Assembly (NCBI RefSeq): GCF_900452515.1
Contig: NZ_UGNW01000001.1
Coordinates: 2,356,001-2,420,000, forward strand
DNA from: Legionella birminghamensis
GTDB taxonomy: Bacteria; Pseudomonadota; Gammaproteobacteria; Legionellales; Legionellaceae
Direction of reading: 5' to 3'
DNA length: 64,000 nt
Of this stretch, positions 54,694 to 64,000 are shown piece after piece (position 1 is the stretch's first letter; each line of letters begins with the position of its first letter). A program made the translations under genes and the position numbers. The notes beneath the pieces are model-generated. The model saw only the letters and a list, made by a program, of their open reading frames with translations, did not search any database and was not told the origin of the DNA.

Positions 54694-56961
54694 CTAGAAA
54701 ACCCCTTCGCGATAGTCATGGCTTTCGAAATGCAGTTTGCCTTCTTTTACCTTAAGGATGACATGACCGCCATTCGTTAATTTGCCGAAGAGCAGTTCAT
54801 CAGCCAACGGTTTCTTGACGTTCTCCTGAATCAGGCGAGCCATTGGTCTTGCACCCATTGCCTTATCATAGCCATGTTCAACTAACCATTCTCTGGCCGC
54901 TTTATCGACTTTAAACGTTACACCCTTGGCGCTTAACTGCTCATCAAGCTCCATCAGGAACTTATCAACTACCAAGCCGATAGTCGCATTATCTAATGGC
55001 GCAAAGTTAATGATGGCATCCAGACGGTTTCTAAACTCCGGACTGAATTGACGCTTAATGGCATCAAGCCCATCAAAGCTATTGTCCTGCATGGCAAAAC
55101 CAATAGAGCTGCGTGAGATTTCCATCGCGCCAGCATTGCTGGTCATAACCAAAATCACATGACGGAAATCAGCTTGCCGCCCATTCGTATCAGTCAGCGT
55201 TCCATGATCCATAATCTGCAGAAGTAAATTGAAAACATCGGGATGAGCCTTTTCAATTTCATCAAGCAGTAGGACAGCATGTGGATTTTTAGTTACCGCT
55301 TCGGTCAACAATCCGCCCTGATCATATCCGACATATCCAGGAGGTGCTCCAATTAAACGGGATACGGTATGTTTCTCCATGTATTCAGACATATCGAAGC
55401 GTAATAGCTCTATACCCAGCACATTGGCTAATTGACGGGTCACTTCGGTTTTACCTACACCAGTAGGTCCTGCAAACAGGAAACATCCAACCGGTTTCTG
55501 TGGTTCTCTTAAGCCGGAACGCGCCAGTTTAATTGCGGAAGCCAAGGCAGTTATCGCAATATCCTGTCCATAGACCAGTAACTTCAGATCGCGCTCAAGA
55601 TTACGCAAGGTATCCTTGTCTCGAGCTGACACTTTTTTCACAGGGATTCTTGCGATTTTAGCAACCACATTCTCGATCTCGGTAACGCTGATAATTTTCC
55701 TGCGTTTATTGGCAGTAAGCAGATTTTGGTAAGCACCCGCTTCGTCTACTACGTCAATCGCCTTATCCGGCAGGAAACGGTCATTAATGTATTTTGCTGA
55801 TAACTCAGCAGCCGCTTTTAAGGCAGGGATTGAGAATTTTACACCGTGATGCTCTTCCAACCGGCCTTTCAGGCCTTTAAGGATTTCAAACGTCTCATCA
55901 ATACTGGGTTCTTTAATATCGATTTTCTGGAAGCGTCTTGCTAAAGCACGATCCTTTTCAAAAATGCCTCGATATTCCTGATAAGTAGTAGAGCCAATGC
56001 ATTTAAGCTCGCCATTAGCCAGCAGCGGCTTGATCAGATTGGAAGCATCCATTACCCCGCCAGAAGCGGCTCCAGCACCAATAATCGTGTGAATTTCATC
56101 AATGAAAAGTACTGCGCCATCCTGCTGGCCCAACTGTTTTAGCACAGCTTTCAAACGCTTTTCAAAATCACCGCGGTATTTAGTTCCTGCCAACAAGGCT
56201 CCCAAATCCAGCGAGTAAACAATACAATTACTGATTGCCTCAGGAACTTCCCCGTCAACAATGCGCCTTGCCAATCCTTCGGCAATGGCTGTTTTACCTA
56301 CACCGGCCTCGCCAACCAGCAGTGGATTGTTTTTACGACGGCGGCAAAGCACCTGAATTGTGCGTTGGATTTCTTCATGTCGTCCAATAAGCGGGTCGAT
56401 TTTACCCAGTCTGGCTCGTTTGTTGAGATTCATGCAGTAGCTTTCTAAGGGAGACTCACTGCCTTCTCCTGACATTGACTCTTCATCCATTGAAGAATTC
56501 ATACTGTCATTCATGTCGTTGTTTTGATATTTTGAAACACCATGAGATATGTAATTAATCACATCAAGACGCGTGATATTCTCCCGTCGGAGAAAATAAA
56601 CCGCCTGGCTTTCCTGTTCGCTAAAAATAGCGGCCAGTACATTTGCGCCGGTCACTTCAGTTTTGCCAGCAGACTGAACATGAAAAACAGCTCGCTGCAA
56701 CACCCGCTGAAACCCCAAAGTGGGCTGTGTTTCTCGGTCAACTTCATCTTCTGGAATTCTTGGAGTTGTCTCATCGATAAACTCAATTAGATCACGTCGC
56801 AATGAGTCAATGTTGGCGTCACATGCCTGCAGAACATTCCCTGCTGCTGGATTATCAAGCAATGATAGCAACAAATGCTCTACCGTCATAAATTCATGAC
56901 GTTTCTCCTTTGCTTCCTTAAAAGCAAGATTTAAGGTGAATTCAAGTTCTTTGTTTAACAT
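54694..56961 (-). CDS. clpA: ATP-dependent Clp protease ATP-binding subunit ClpA
   Basis: 755 residues. N domain (1-145: [35 protein letters not shown]), AAA1 with Walker [17 protein letters not shown] and [17 protein letters not shown]2 with [17 protein letters not shown] and [14 protein letters not shown]. No middle domain, which separates it from ClpB. The ClpP-docking loop is SSIGFAMQ, near residue 620. It unfolds substrates for ClpP and works with ClpS, encoded 30 bases upstream. Confidence 0.97.
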   Translation of the reverse strand: MLNKELEFTLNLAFKEAKEKRHEFMTVEHLLLSLLDNPAAGNVLQACDANIDSLRRDLIEFIDETTPRIPEDEVDRETQPTLGFQRVLQRAVFHVQSAGKTEVTGANVLAAIFSEQESQAVYFLRRENITRLDVINYISHGVSKYQNNDMNDSMNSSMDEESMSGEGSESPLESYCMNLNKRARLGKIDPLIGRHEEIQRTIQVLCRRRKNNPLLVGEAGVGKTAIAEGLARRIVDGEVPEAISNCIVYSLDLGALLAGTKYRGDFEKRLKAVLKQLGQQDGAVLFIDEIHTIIGAGAASGGVMDASNLIKPLLANGELKCIGSTTYQEYRGIFEKDRALARRFQKIDIKEPSIDETFEILKGLKGRLEEHHGVKFSIPALKAAAELSAKYINDRFLPDKAIDVVDEAGAYQNLLTANKRRKIISVTEIENVVAKIARIPVKKVSARDKDTLRNLERDLKLLVYGQDIAITALASAIKLARSGLREPQKPVGCFLFAGPTGVGKTEVTRQLANVLGIELLRFDMSEYMEKHTVSRLIGAPPGYVGYDQGGLLTEAVTKNPHAVLLLDEIEKAHPDVFNLLLQIMDHGTLTDTNGRQADFRHVILVMTSNAGAMEISRSSIGFAMQDNSFDGLDAIKRQFSPEFRNRLDAIINFAPLDNATIGLVVDKFLMELDEQLSAKGVTFKVDKAAREWLVEHGYDKAMGARPMARLIQENVKKPLADELLFGKLTNGGHVILKVKEGKLHFESHDYREGVF

Positions 56962-56990
56962 TGTCGTTGCTCCTCTTCACCCATCTGCAC

Positions 56991-57314
56991 TCATTCCGGT
57001 TCCATGGTACATAACAGCGGATGTTCGTTGCTTCTGGCAAAATCATTAACTTGAGCAACTTTCGTCTCTGCTATATCCCGCGTAAAAACACCGCATACAG
57101 CCTTTCCAACTATATGCACTTGTAACATTATCTGTGTTGCAACCTCTTCACGGAAGTGAAAAAAACGCTTTAACACATCTACTACAAACTCCATCGGGGT
57201 GTAATCATCGTTCAGGAGAATAACCTTATACTTTTTGGGAAGCTTCAGCGCAGGGAGAACCTCAAGCTCCGTCACCTTCCGTTCAATTATTTCACCTGAA
57301 AATCGCTCACTCAT
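56991..57314 (-). CDS. clpS: ATP-dependent Clp protease adaptor ClpS
   Basis: 107 residues from the ATG at 57314, chosen because GGGTG lies six bases before it; an upstream GTG at 57323 is too near that site. Core [20 protein letters not shown] holds the N-degron pocket, followed by [31 protein letters not shown]. It delivers N-end-rule substrates to ClpA, whose gene follows on the same strand. Confidence 0.96.
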   Translation of the reverse strand: MSERFSGEIIERKVTELEVLPALKLPKKYKVILLNDDYTPMEFVVDVLKRFFHFREEVATQIMLQVHIVGKAVCGVFTRDIAETKVAQVNDFARSNEHPLLCTMEPE

Positions 57315-57692
57315 CACGTACACCCTTTACTAATTTTATAGACTTACCGCGAGCATTTGGCCAGTAAAAAAGTGATTTAATTCATGAAAAAAATTAATTT
57401 TGTAGTTCTCATCAGCATCCTGCCTCTTAAAGATTCAAATTGATGTTCTAAGGGTAGCAGTAAACAGATTAATTTATTTCAAGCATTTGATAAAACCTGC
57501 ATTCTTGAATTCATTTTGCAAAATATCCTGGCAAAAATCAAAGGCTCTTTGCAATTGTATTCGCAAACTGCAGGGTATCATAAATCTAGCCACTGCTACT
57601 GAGTCCCTATCCCGCGGGCCAGCCGCGGGACGTTGACAACGACAAGCTAAACGTCGACAAAGGCAGTGTGCATTAATTTATAATCATTATAT
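57315..57692. other. clpS-icd intergenic region
   Basis: AT-rich and without a believable gene. It should hold the clpS promoter near its left end. A single tight hairpin, CCCGCGG (57611-57617) with CCGCGGG (57623-57629) and loop GCCAG, looks like a lone arm of the GC-rich repeat; CAACGACAAGCTAAACGTCG follows. Nothing else seen. Confidence 0.6.
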
Positions 57693-58949
57693 TTACATAT
57701 GGTTAATGATTTCCTTGGCAAAGCCTGAGCAGCTCACTTCAGTCGCACCAGTCATCAGGCGTGCGAAATCATAGGTGACTGTTTTGGCTTCAATTGCACC
57801 TTCCGTACCTTTGATAATAAGGTCTGCTGCTTCAGTCCAACCCAAATGCCTTAGCATCATCTCTGCTGACAGAATGAGAGAACCCGGATTAACTTTATCC
57901 TGCCCGGCATATTTGGGAGCCGTACCATGGGTCGCTTCGAAAACAGCGATTGCATCTGCCATATTTGCACCGGGAGCGATACCAATTCCCCCTACCTGAG
58001 CGGCCAATGCATCAGAAATATAATCACCATTCAGGTTTAATGTAACGATTACGCTGTACTCATCTGGTCGTAAAAGGATCTGTTGCAAAAAGGCATCTGC
58101 AATGACGTCTTTTACAATAATGTCCTTGCCAGTCTTGGGATTTTTGAAATGCAACCAGGGTCCGCCCTGATATTCAGTAGCCCCGAAACTCTCACGCGCA
58201 ACCTGATAACCCCAGTCTTTGAAGGCACCCTCAGTAAACTTCATGATATTGCCTTTATGAACCAGAGTGACCGAGTCTCTATTGTTGTCAATGGCATATT
58301 GAATCGCTGCCTTGACCAGACGGGCTGTTCCCTGTTGGGATACTGGTTTAATACCGATTCCGCAATGATCAGGAAAACGGATTTTTTTAACACCCATATC
58401 TTCTTGCAGGAAGCGGATCACTTTTTTTGCTTCAACACTATCAGCTTGCCATTCAATACCTGCATAAATGTCTTCAGAGTTCTCCCTAAAGATTACCATG
58501 TCTGTTTTCCAGGGTTCTTTTAGAGGACTTGGAGTTCCCTGAAAATAGCGAACCGGACGCAGACAAGTATAAAGATCAAGCTCTTGCCGGATTGCCACAT
58601 TCAGCGAGCGAATACCGCCGCCAACGGGAGTAGTCAAAGGGCCTTTAATACCAATAATAAATTCACTGATAGCCTGCAGGGTTTCTTTTGGAAGCCAGGT
58701 ATCTCCGCCATAAACTTTAGTTGCCTTTTCACCGGCATAAACTTCCATCCAGGCAATTTTTCTTTTTCCGCTATAGGCTTTTTCAACAGCCGCATCAACA
58801 ACCATACGCATTGCCGGGGTTACGTCCACGCCAATACCATCCCCTTCGATGAAAGGAATGATCGGATGATCGGGAACCTGTAATGATAGGTCGGAGGCAA
58901 CAGTAATTGCCTGCCCATTTGCGGGTACTTTAATTTTTTCAAATGTCAT
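57693..58949 (-). CDS. icd: isocitrate dehydrogenase (NADP+)
   Basis: 418 residues, the length of E. coli Icd. Converts isocitrate to 2-oxoglutarate in the TCA cycle. [16 protein letters not shown], the substrate and phosphorylation motif [22 protein letters not shown] (Ser equivalent to Ser113 of E. coli), [52 protein letters not shown], and [23 protein letters not shown]. The coenzyme site with Lys and Tyr fits NADP+. aceK is not in the window. Divergent from the pseudouridine synthase gene. Confidence 0.97.
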   Translation of the reverse strand: MTFEKIKVPANGQAITVASDLSLQVPDHPIIPFIEGDGIGVDVTPAMRMVVDAAVEKAYSGKRKIAWMEVYAGEKATKVYGGDTWLPKETLQAISEFIIGIKGPLTTPVGGGIRSLNVAIRQELDLYTCLRPVRYFQGTPSPLKEPWKTDMVIFRENSEDIYAGIEWQADSVEAKKVIRFLQEDMGVKKIRFPDHCGIGIKPVSQQGTARLVKAAIQYAIDNNRDSVTLVHKGNIMKFTEGAFKDWGYQVARESFGATEYQGGPWLHFKNPKTGKDIIVKDVIADAFLQQILLRPDEYSVIVTLNLNGDYISDALAAQVGGIGIAPGANMADAIAVFEATHGTAPKYAGQDKVNPGSLILSAEMMLRHLGWTEAADLIIKGTEGAIEAKTVTYDFARLMTGATEVSCSGFAKEIINHM

Positions 58950-59155
58950 CGACTGCTCCGTTAGATGAATCAGGAATTATACAAAAGCCATTTCCATGCT
59001 CACAAATAATACGTTCAATATTCCAATGCGCGCTATCATAGCATGCCAAAACTCTTTAACCCAAGTAAGAAGGAACCAAGTTCTGAAAAGAAATGAATAG
59101 TTACCAAAAATAAGGCATAATTATCTACTTTTGGCTTGTATAAGACCCCTTCATT

Positions 59156-59704
59156 TTGAAACAAATTATTCTATTCAATAAACCGTTTGGAGTTCTTTGT
59201 CAGTTTACTGGCGAAGAGCAGGATAAAACCCTGGCTGATTATATTTCCATACCGGGCGTTTATGCTGCAGGAAGGCTCGATAAAAATAGTGAAGGCCTGT
59301 TACTGCTGACAGGCGACGGCAGGCTCCAGCATTCATTAACCCACCCCGGCAAACGCAAGCAGAAATATTACTGGGTACAGGTAGAGGGCATTCCCAGCGA
59401 TAATGAACTGGATAAACTGCGCAAGGGTCTGGTTTTAGGAAAAGACGCCTTTCTTCCAGCCCAGGCAAAAATAATTGATGAGCCTGCATCTCTCTGGCCT
59501 AGAAATCCCCCTATTCGTTTCCGCCAGTCAATCCCCACCTCATGGTTGGAAATTATCTTGTGCGAAGGGAAAAACCACCAGGTTAGGCGGATGACAGCTG
59601 CGATAGGCTTCCCCACTCTGCGCCTCATACGCCATCGTATTGCAGAATGGAAATTGGGCAGTTTGCAACCTGGCGAATATCAGATCATCGACATCAGAAA
59701 GTAG
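59156..59704 (+). CDS. rluE: 23S rRNA pseudouridine synthase, RluE-like
   Basis: 182 residues from a TTG start (no ATG near; weak ribosome site). RsuA/RluE family without an S4 domain: [18 protein letters not shown], catalytic Asp in [20 protein letters not shown] (about 36-55), [31 protein letters not shown] and LRLIRHRI. RluE modifies U2457 of 23S rRNA in E. coli. It is divergent from icd, as in other gammaproteobacteria. Confidence 0.9.
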   Translation: MKQIILFNKPFGVLCQFTGEEQDKTLADYISIPGVYAAGRLDKNSEGLLLLTGDGRLQHSLTHPGKRKQKYYWVQVEGIPSDNELDKLRKGLVLGKDAFLPAQAKIIDEPASLWPRNPPIRFRQSIPTSWLEIILCEGKNHQVRRMTAAIGFPTLRLIRHRIAEWKLGSLQPGEYQIIDIRK

Positions 59705-59748
59705 CCTTGGCACATAAAAAGCTAGCCTGTCAACAGTTGCAGAGCCTT

Positions 59749-60230
59749 CTACAAAGAGCGGGGCCGTATTTTGGTTAACAAGGTATCCTCAGTTAGCAGT
59801 CTAATCCAGGGCCAAAGCAAGATACTAATTACTGAACTGCCGATCACATCAAATAAGCTGGCATAGCCTCCAAGAATAATATCAATACCAAAGATACATA
59901 ATTGATAAACGAGCGTCGCAATGCCGATTAAAGCCATTTGCTGGCCAATTGAAAACAGGCAAAAGCGGCGTGACTTGCTACTGGCAATCCAGGTAACAAT
60001 CGATAAGGCAAATGTATGTTCGCCAATAATAGTCGAAAGCAAACTATCAAGCACAAGTCCCATAAGAATTAGCACCACCAGACTAAATCTGTCGGGTAAA
60101 TAAAACTGGATATAGAGCATTAATAATAATACCCATGGCGGTCTGATCCCCACGATGAGCTCGGGTAAGGGTAGAATAGTTAATGCCAAAGCCAATAAAA
60201 AGGCAACGAGTAATCGAATATTCAATGAAC

Positions 60231-60234
<4 letters not shown>
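59749..60234 (-). CDS. mreD: rod shape-determining protein MreD
   Basis: 161 residues with five predicted membrane segments (LLVAFLLALALTILPL; PWVLLLMLYIQFYLP; RFSLVVLILMGLVLDSL and others). The GLVLDSLLSTIIGEHTFAL motif is usual for MreD. Part of the elongasome with MreBC, in the inner membrane. Start overlaps mreC by four bases. Confidence 0.92.
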
Positions 60235-62190
<1,956 letters not shown>

Positions 62191-62296
62191 TTACCTTATA
62201 TTTGGATAAAAATCGACAGATCTTTGTGAAGATATTTGTTTAAAGGAAATGCATGCTGGTAAAGATGGGTCGCTGGCAAAACTCCCCTCGTATTTT

Positions 62297-62383
62297 CGTC
62301 TTTGCGAACAAAGTGAAGCAATTCCAGTCTCGGTACCCAATTCTAACCTGTTAGTGATTGCTTCGCTTCGTTCGCAGAGAGGT
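62297..62383. repeat. REP-like palindrome, second copy
   Basis: CGTCTTTGCGAACAAAGTGA with AGCAATTCCAG on the left, and GTGATTGCTTCGCTTCG with TTCGCAGAGAGG on the right, near complements with an AT-rich centre. Same family as 32648-32722. It lies between mreB and the ComEA-like gene. Confidence 0.7.
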
Positions 62384-62387
62384 CAAG

Positions 62388-62696
62388 CTATTCCACTATC
62401 AATTTATTTTTTAATTCCTGTAGATGCGAATTTACAAATGTTTTCCCGATACCCGGAACAGAGGCCAAATCTTCAACCCTTTTAAAATCCCCATGTTCAC
62501 CGCGATATTTCACGATGGCCTCAGCCCGTTTCTTGCCAATCCCTTTGATGGATTTAGATAAGACTTTTACATCAGCGCGATTAAGGTTAACTGCCTGAGC
62601 CTGTTTTTCTGTGGGGGTCATTGGAACTTGAGACGCATGAAGCGGAAGATTAAACATAACAAAAGATAACAATAAACAAACGAATTTGTTTTTCAT
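62388..62696 (-). CDS. ComEA-like helix-hairpin-helix protein
   Basis: 102 residues from the ATG at 62696, preceded by GGAG; an ATG four codons earlier has no site. Signal peptide MKNKFVCLLLSFVMFNLPLHA, then a spacer and tandem HhH motifs (about 37-100): AVNLNRADVKVLSKSIKGIGKKRAEAIVKYR and FKRVEDLASVPGIGKTFVNSHL. Such periplasmic proteins bind double-stranded DNA during transformation. With the type IV pilus genes at 24-29 kb it supports natural competence, but it lies far from them. Confidence 0.88.
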   Translation of the reverse strand: MKNKFVCLLLSFVMFNLPLHASQVPMTPTEKQAQAVNLNRADVKVLSKSIKGIGKKRAEAIVKYRGEHGDFKRVEDLASVPGIGKTFVNSHLQELKNKLIVE

Positions 62697-62789
62697 AATT
62701 TTCTCCATATTGATTGGACTAATAGCCTTTCCAGACTACTTTTTATTGACCGTTCCATTATTACGATAATTAGAACGGCCACTAGTATC

Positions 62790-64000
62790 TCAGTTATTTA
62801 TTTTGCTGTCGAGGCTAAAATGCCTAAAATGTTTTTCGAGGACAAAGGATACGCAAGCCGTTAATTTCTCTACCATTTCCAAGTGGAGAAATTCATTGGG
62901 GCCATGCGCATTGGACTGCGGCCCCAGCACCCCTGTTATCATGAATTGCGCCTGTGGGAATTTCTTACCCAACATTCCCATAAAGGGAATAGTTCCTCCC
63001 TCGCCCATATAGATTGCCGGTTTTTGATAAAAGGCCATTGACGCCTCATTCACAGCGTTTGAAAACCACTCCGTTAGCATAGGAGCATGCCAACCCTCAG
63101 CACCGTCGGCAATGTGAAAATCAACCTTCGCCTGATAGGGAGGGTTATCTGTCAAAGCGGCCTTCAACGTTTGCGCTGCTTGTTGAGGATTTACCAGCGG
63201 GGGTATGCGCATAGAGACTTTTAAAACAGTTTTCGGCCTGAGCACGTTACCGGCGTTAGCAAGACCTGGTAATCCCTCTGCACCAGTGATGGTCATCGCG
63301 GGGCGCCAGGTGCGGTTTAAAATCAACTGTGTTTTGTCCATACTGACCGGTAAAACCTTTTCCTGAAAAGGGAAAGCATTATAAACCGCTTCCTGAAGCA
63401 CGCCGGCACAGGCTTCAGCCTGCTTCACCCGTTCTTGCGGAATTTCACAGTAAAGATCTTTCAGCTTGATTTGGCCATTGCTTTCATCCTCGACCCTGCT
63501 TAGTAATTGCCGGGCAATACGGAAGCTATCAGCTACGATACCACTGGCGCTGCCAGAATGGACCCCTTCTTTCAGGACTTCCACGGATAGTTCGCCAACA
63601 ATGTTACCGCGCAATGAAGTGGTCATCCATAGCTGTTCATAATTTCCCGCGCCGGAGTCAAGACAAATCACCAGCGAGGGTTTTCCGATTCGTTCTTCCA
63701 ACGCCTGGATGTAATAAGGCAAATCATAACTGCCACTTTCCTCGCAGGCCTCAATTAAAATAACGCAGCGGGCATGCGGGATAGCTTGCTCCTGCAAGGC
63801 ATTTATCGCCATTAAGGAAGCATAGGCAGAATACCCATCGTCAGCTCCACCTCGCCCATACAACTTGCCCTCTTTAAGCACTGGCAACCAGGGGCCTAAA
63901 CCTTCTTTCCAGCCTGTCATTTCCGGTTGTTTATCCAGATGCCCATACAGCAGCACGGTTTCATCGCCCTGCCCGGGAACCTCCATAAAAATAAGCGGTG
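62790..64000 (-). CDS. M20-family metallopeptidase (truncated at the right window edge)
   Basis: The frame is open to the last base, so the N-terminus is missing; 403 residues are seen. Metal-binding motifs in order: VLLYGHLDKQPEMTGW (His, Asp), GRGGADDGYSAYASL (Asp), VILIEACEESGSYDLPYY (Glu pair), VICLDSGAGNYEQLWMTTSLRG (Asp), and QSNAHGPNEFLHLEM (His). The dimerisation insert starts near GVHSGSASGIVADSF. It resembles carnosinase-type dipeptidases. It hydrolyses small peptides or acyl-amino acids in the cytoplasm; the substrate is not clear. Confidence 0.92.
   Translation of the reverse strand, partial: PLIFMEVPGQGDETVLLYGHLDKQPEMTGWKEGLGPWLPVLKEGKLYGRGGADDGYSAYASLMAINALQEQAIPHARCVILIEACEESGSYDLPYYIQALEERIGKPSLVICLDSGAGNYEQLWMTTSLRGNIVGELSVEVLKEGVHSGSASGIVADSFRIARQLLSRVEDESNGQIKLKDLYCEIPQERVKQAEACAGVLQEAVYNAFPFQEKVLPVSMDKTQLILNRTWRPAMTITGAEGLPGLANAGNVLRPKTVLKVSMRIPPLVNPQQAAQTLKAALTDNPPYQAKVDFHIADGAEGWHAPMLTEWFSNAVNEASMAFYQKPAIYMGEGGTIPFMGMLGKKFPQAQFMITGVLGPQSNAHGPNEFLHLEMVEKLTACVSFVLEKHFRHFSLDSKINN

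Noticed and set aside
54477-54780. Repetitive plus-strand frames (SRESKPRGFEGV units)
   Set aside because: Translation of the 25-base array; the end is antisense to clpA.

Overview
The window reads as chromosome from a gammaproteobacterium of the Legionella type. This is inferred from gene content, not from a database search. The housekeeping genes are those of a gammaproteobacterium: pilMNOPQ-aroK-aroB-damX beside a class A PBP, clpS-clpA, mreBCD, panD, minDE, potABCD, ligA and prfC. Scattered among them are solitary proteins that look like type IV (Dot/Icm) effectors. They lack signal peptides, carry eukaryote-like or hydrolase-like folds, and have polar C-termini. No secretion machinery, integrase, transposase, phage gene, tRNA, rRNA or CRISPR array was seen.

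Layout. 1-3.3 kb: 3' end of pntB, a small secreted protein, prfC and a BON lipoprotein. 3.6-7.2 kb: an effector-like endonuclease/exonuclease/phosphatase-fold protein, then a GNAT acetyltransferase next to a PuuE-like deacetylase. 7.6-13.6 kb: three acyl-CoA genes that fit valine breakdown, recQ, a SlyB-like lipoprotein and a glutathione S-transferase. 13.8-16.6 kb: a 56-residue Cys-rich lipoprotein, panD and minDE. 16.7-20.1 kb: tandem paralogues with a Tle1/DUF2235-like hydrolase appearance; the first has Asn in place of the presumed catalytic Ser and Asp. 20.6-28.7 kb: damX, aroB, aroK and pilQPONM, all leftward. 28.9-34 kb: a coiled-coil protein, PBP1A, and a membrane protein that joins a U-box-like domain to a J-domain. 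34-37 kb: an HPII-type catalase, then a gene-poor kilobase with a candidate small RNA, a cluster of DnaA boxes and a GC-rich repeat. 37-43.7 kb: an oligopeptide-type ABC permease pair with binding protein but no ATPase, and ligA. 43.9-51.4 kb: a secreted lipase-like protein, a secreted Ig-like protein, rmuC, a Cys-rich secreted protein and potABCD. 52-64 kb: a core glycosyltransferase, a MetA-type outer-membrane protein, clpA/clpS, icd, a RluE-like pseudouridine synthase, mreDCB, a ComEA-like protein and a truncated M20 peptidase.

Intergenic gaps are dominated by one GC-rich repeat family, found at eight places near 0.5, 3.4, 7.4, 14.2, 20.3, 36.9, 51.5 and 54.5 kb. Each element has two hairpin arms (stem CCCCGCGG/CCGCGGGG, six-base loop) around an AT-rich spacer of one of two types. 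In several elements the loop sequences of the two arms are complementary and change together. Short tandem arrays of arm-derived sequence extend from some ends. Smaller palindromic families lie near 12.5, 32.7, 41.6, 47.6, 51.8 and 62.3 kb.

Most likely to be new: the U-box/J-domain fusion, the active/inactive hydrolase pair, the leftward small RNA upstream of the catalase gene, the DnaA-box cluster, and the arm-covarying repeats.
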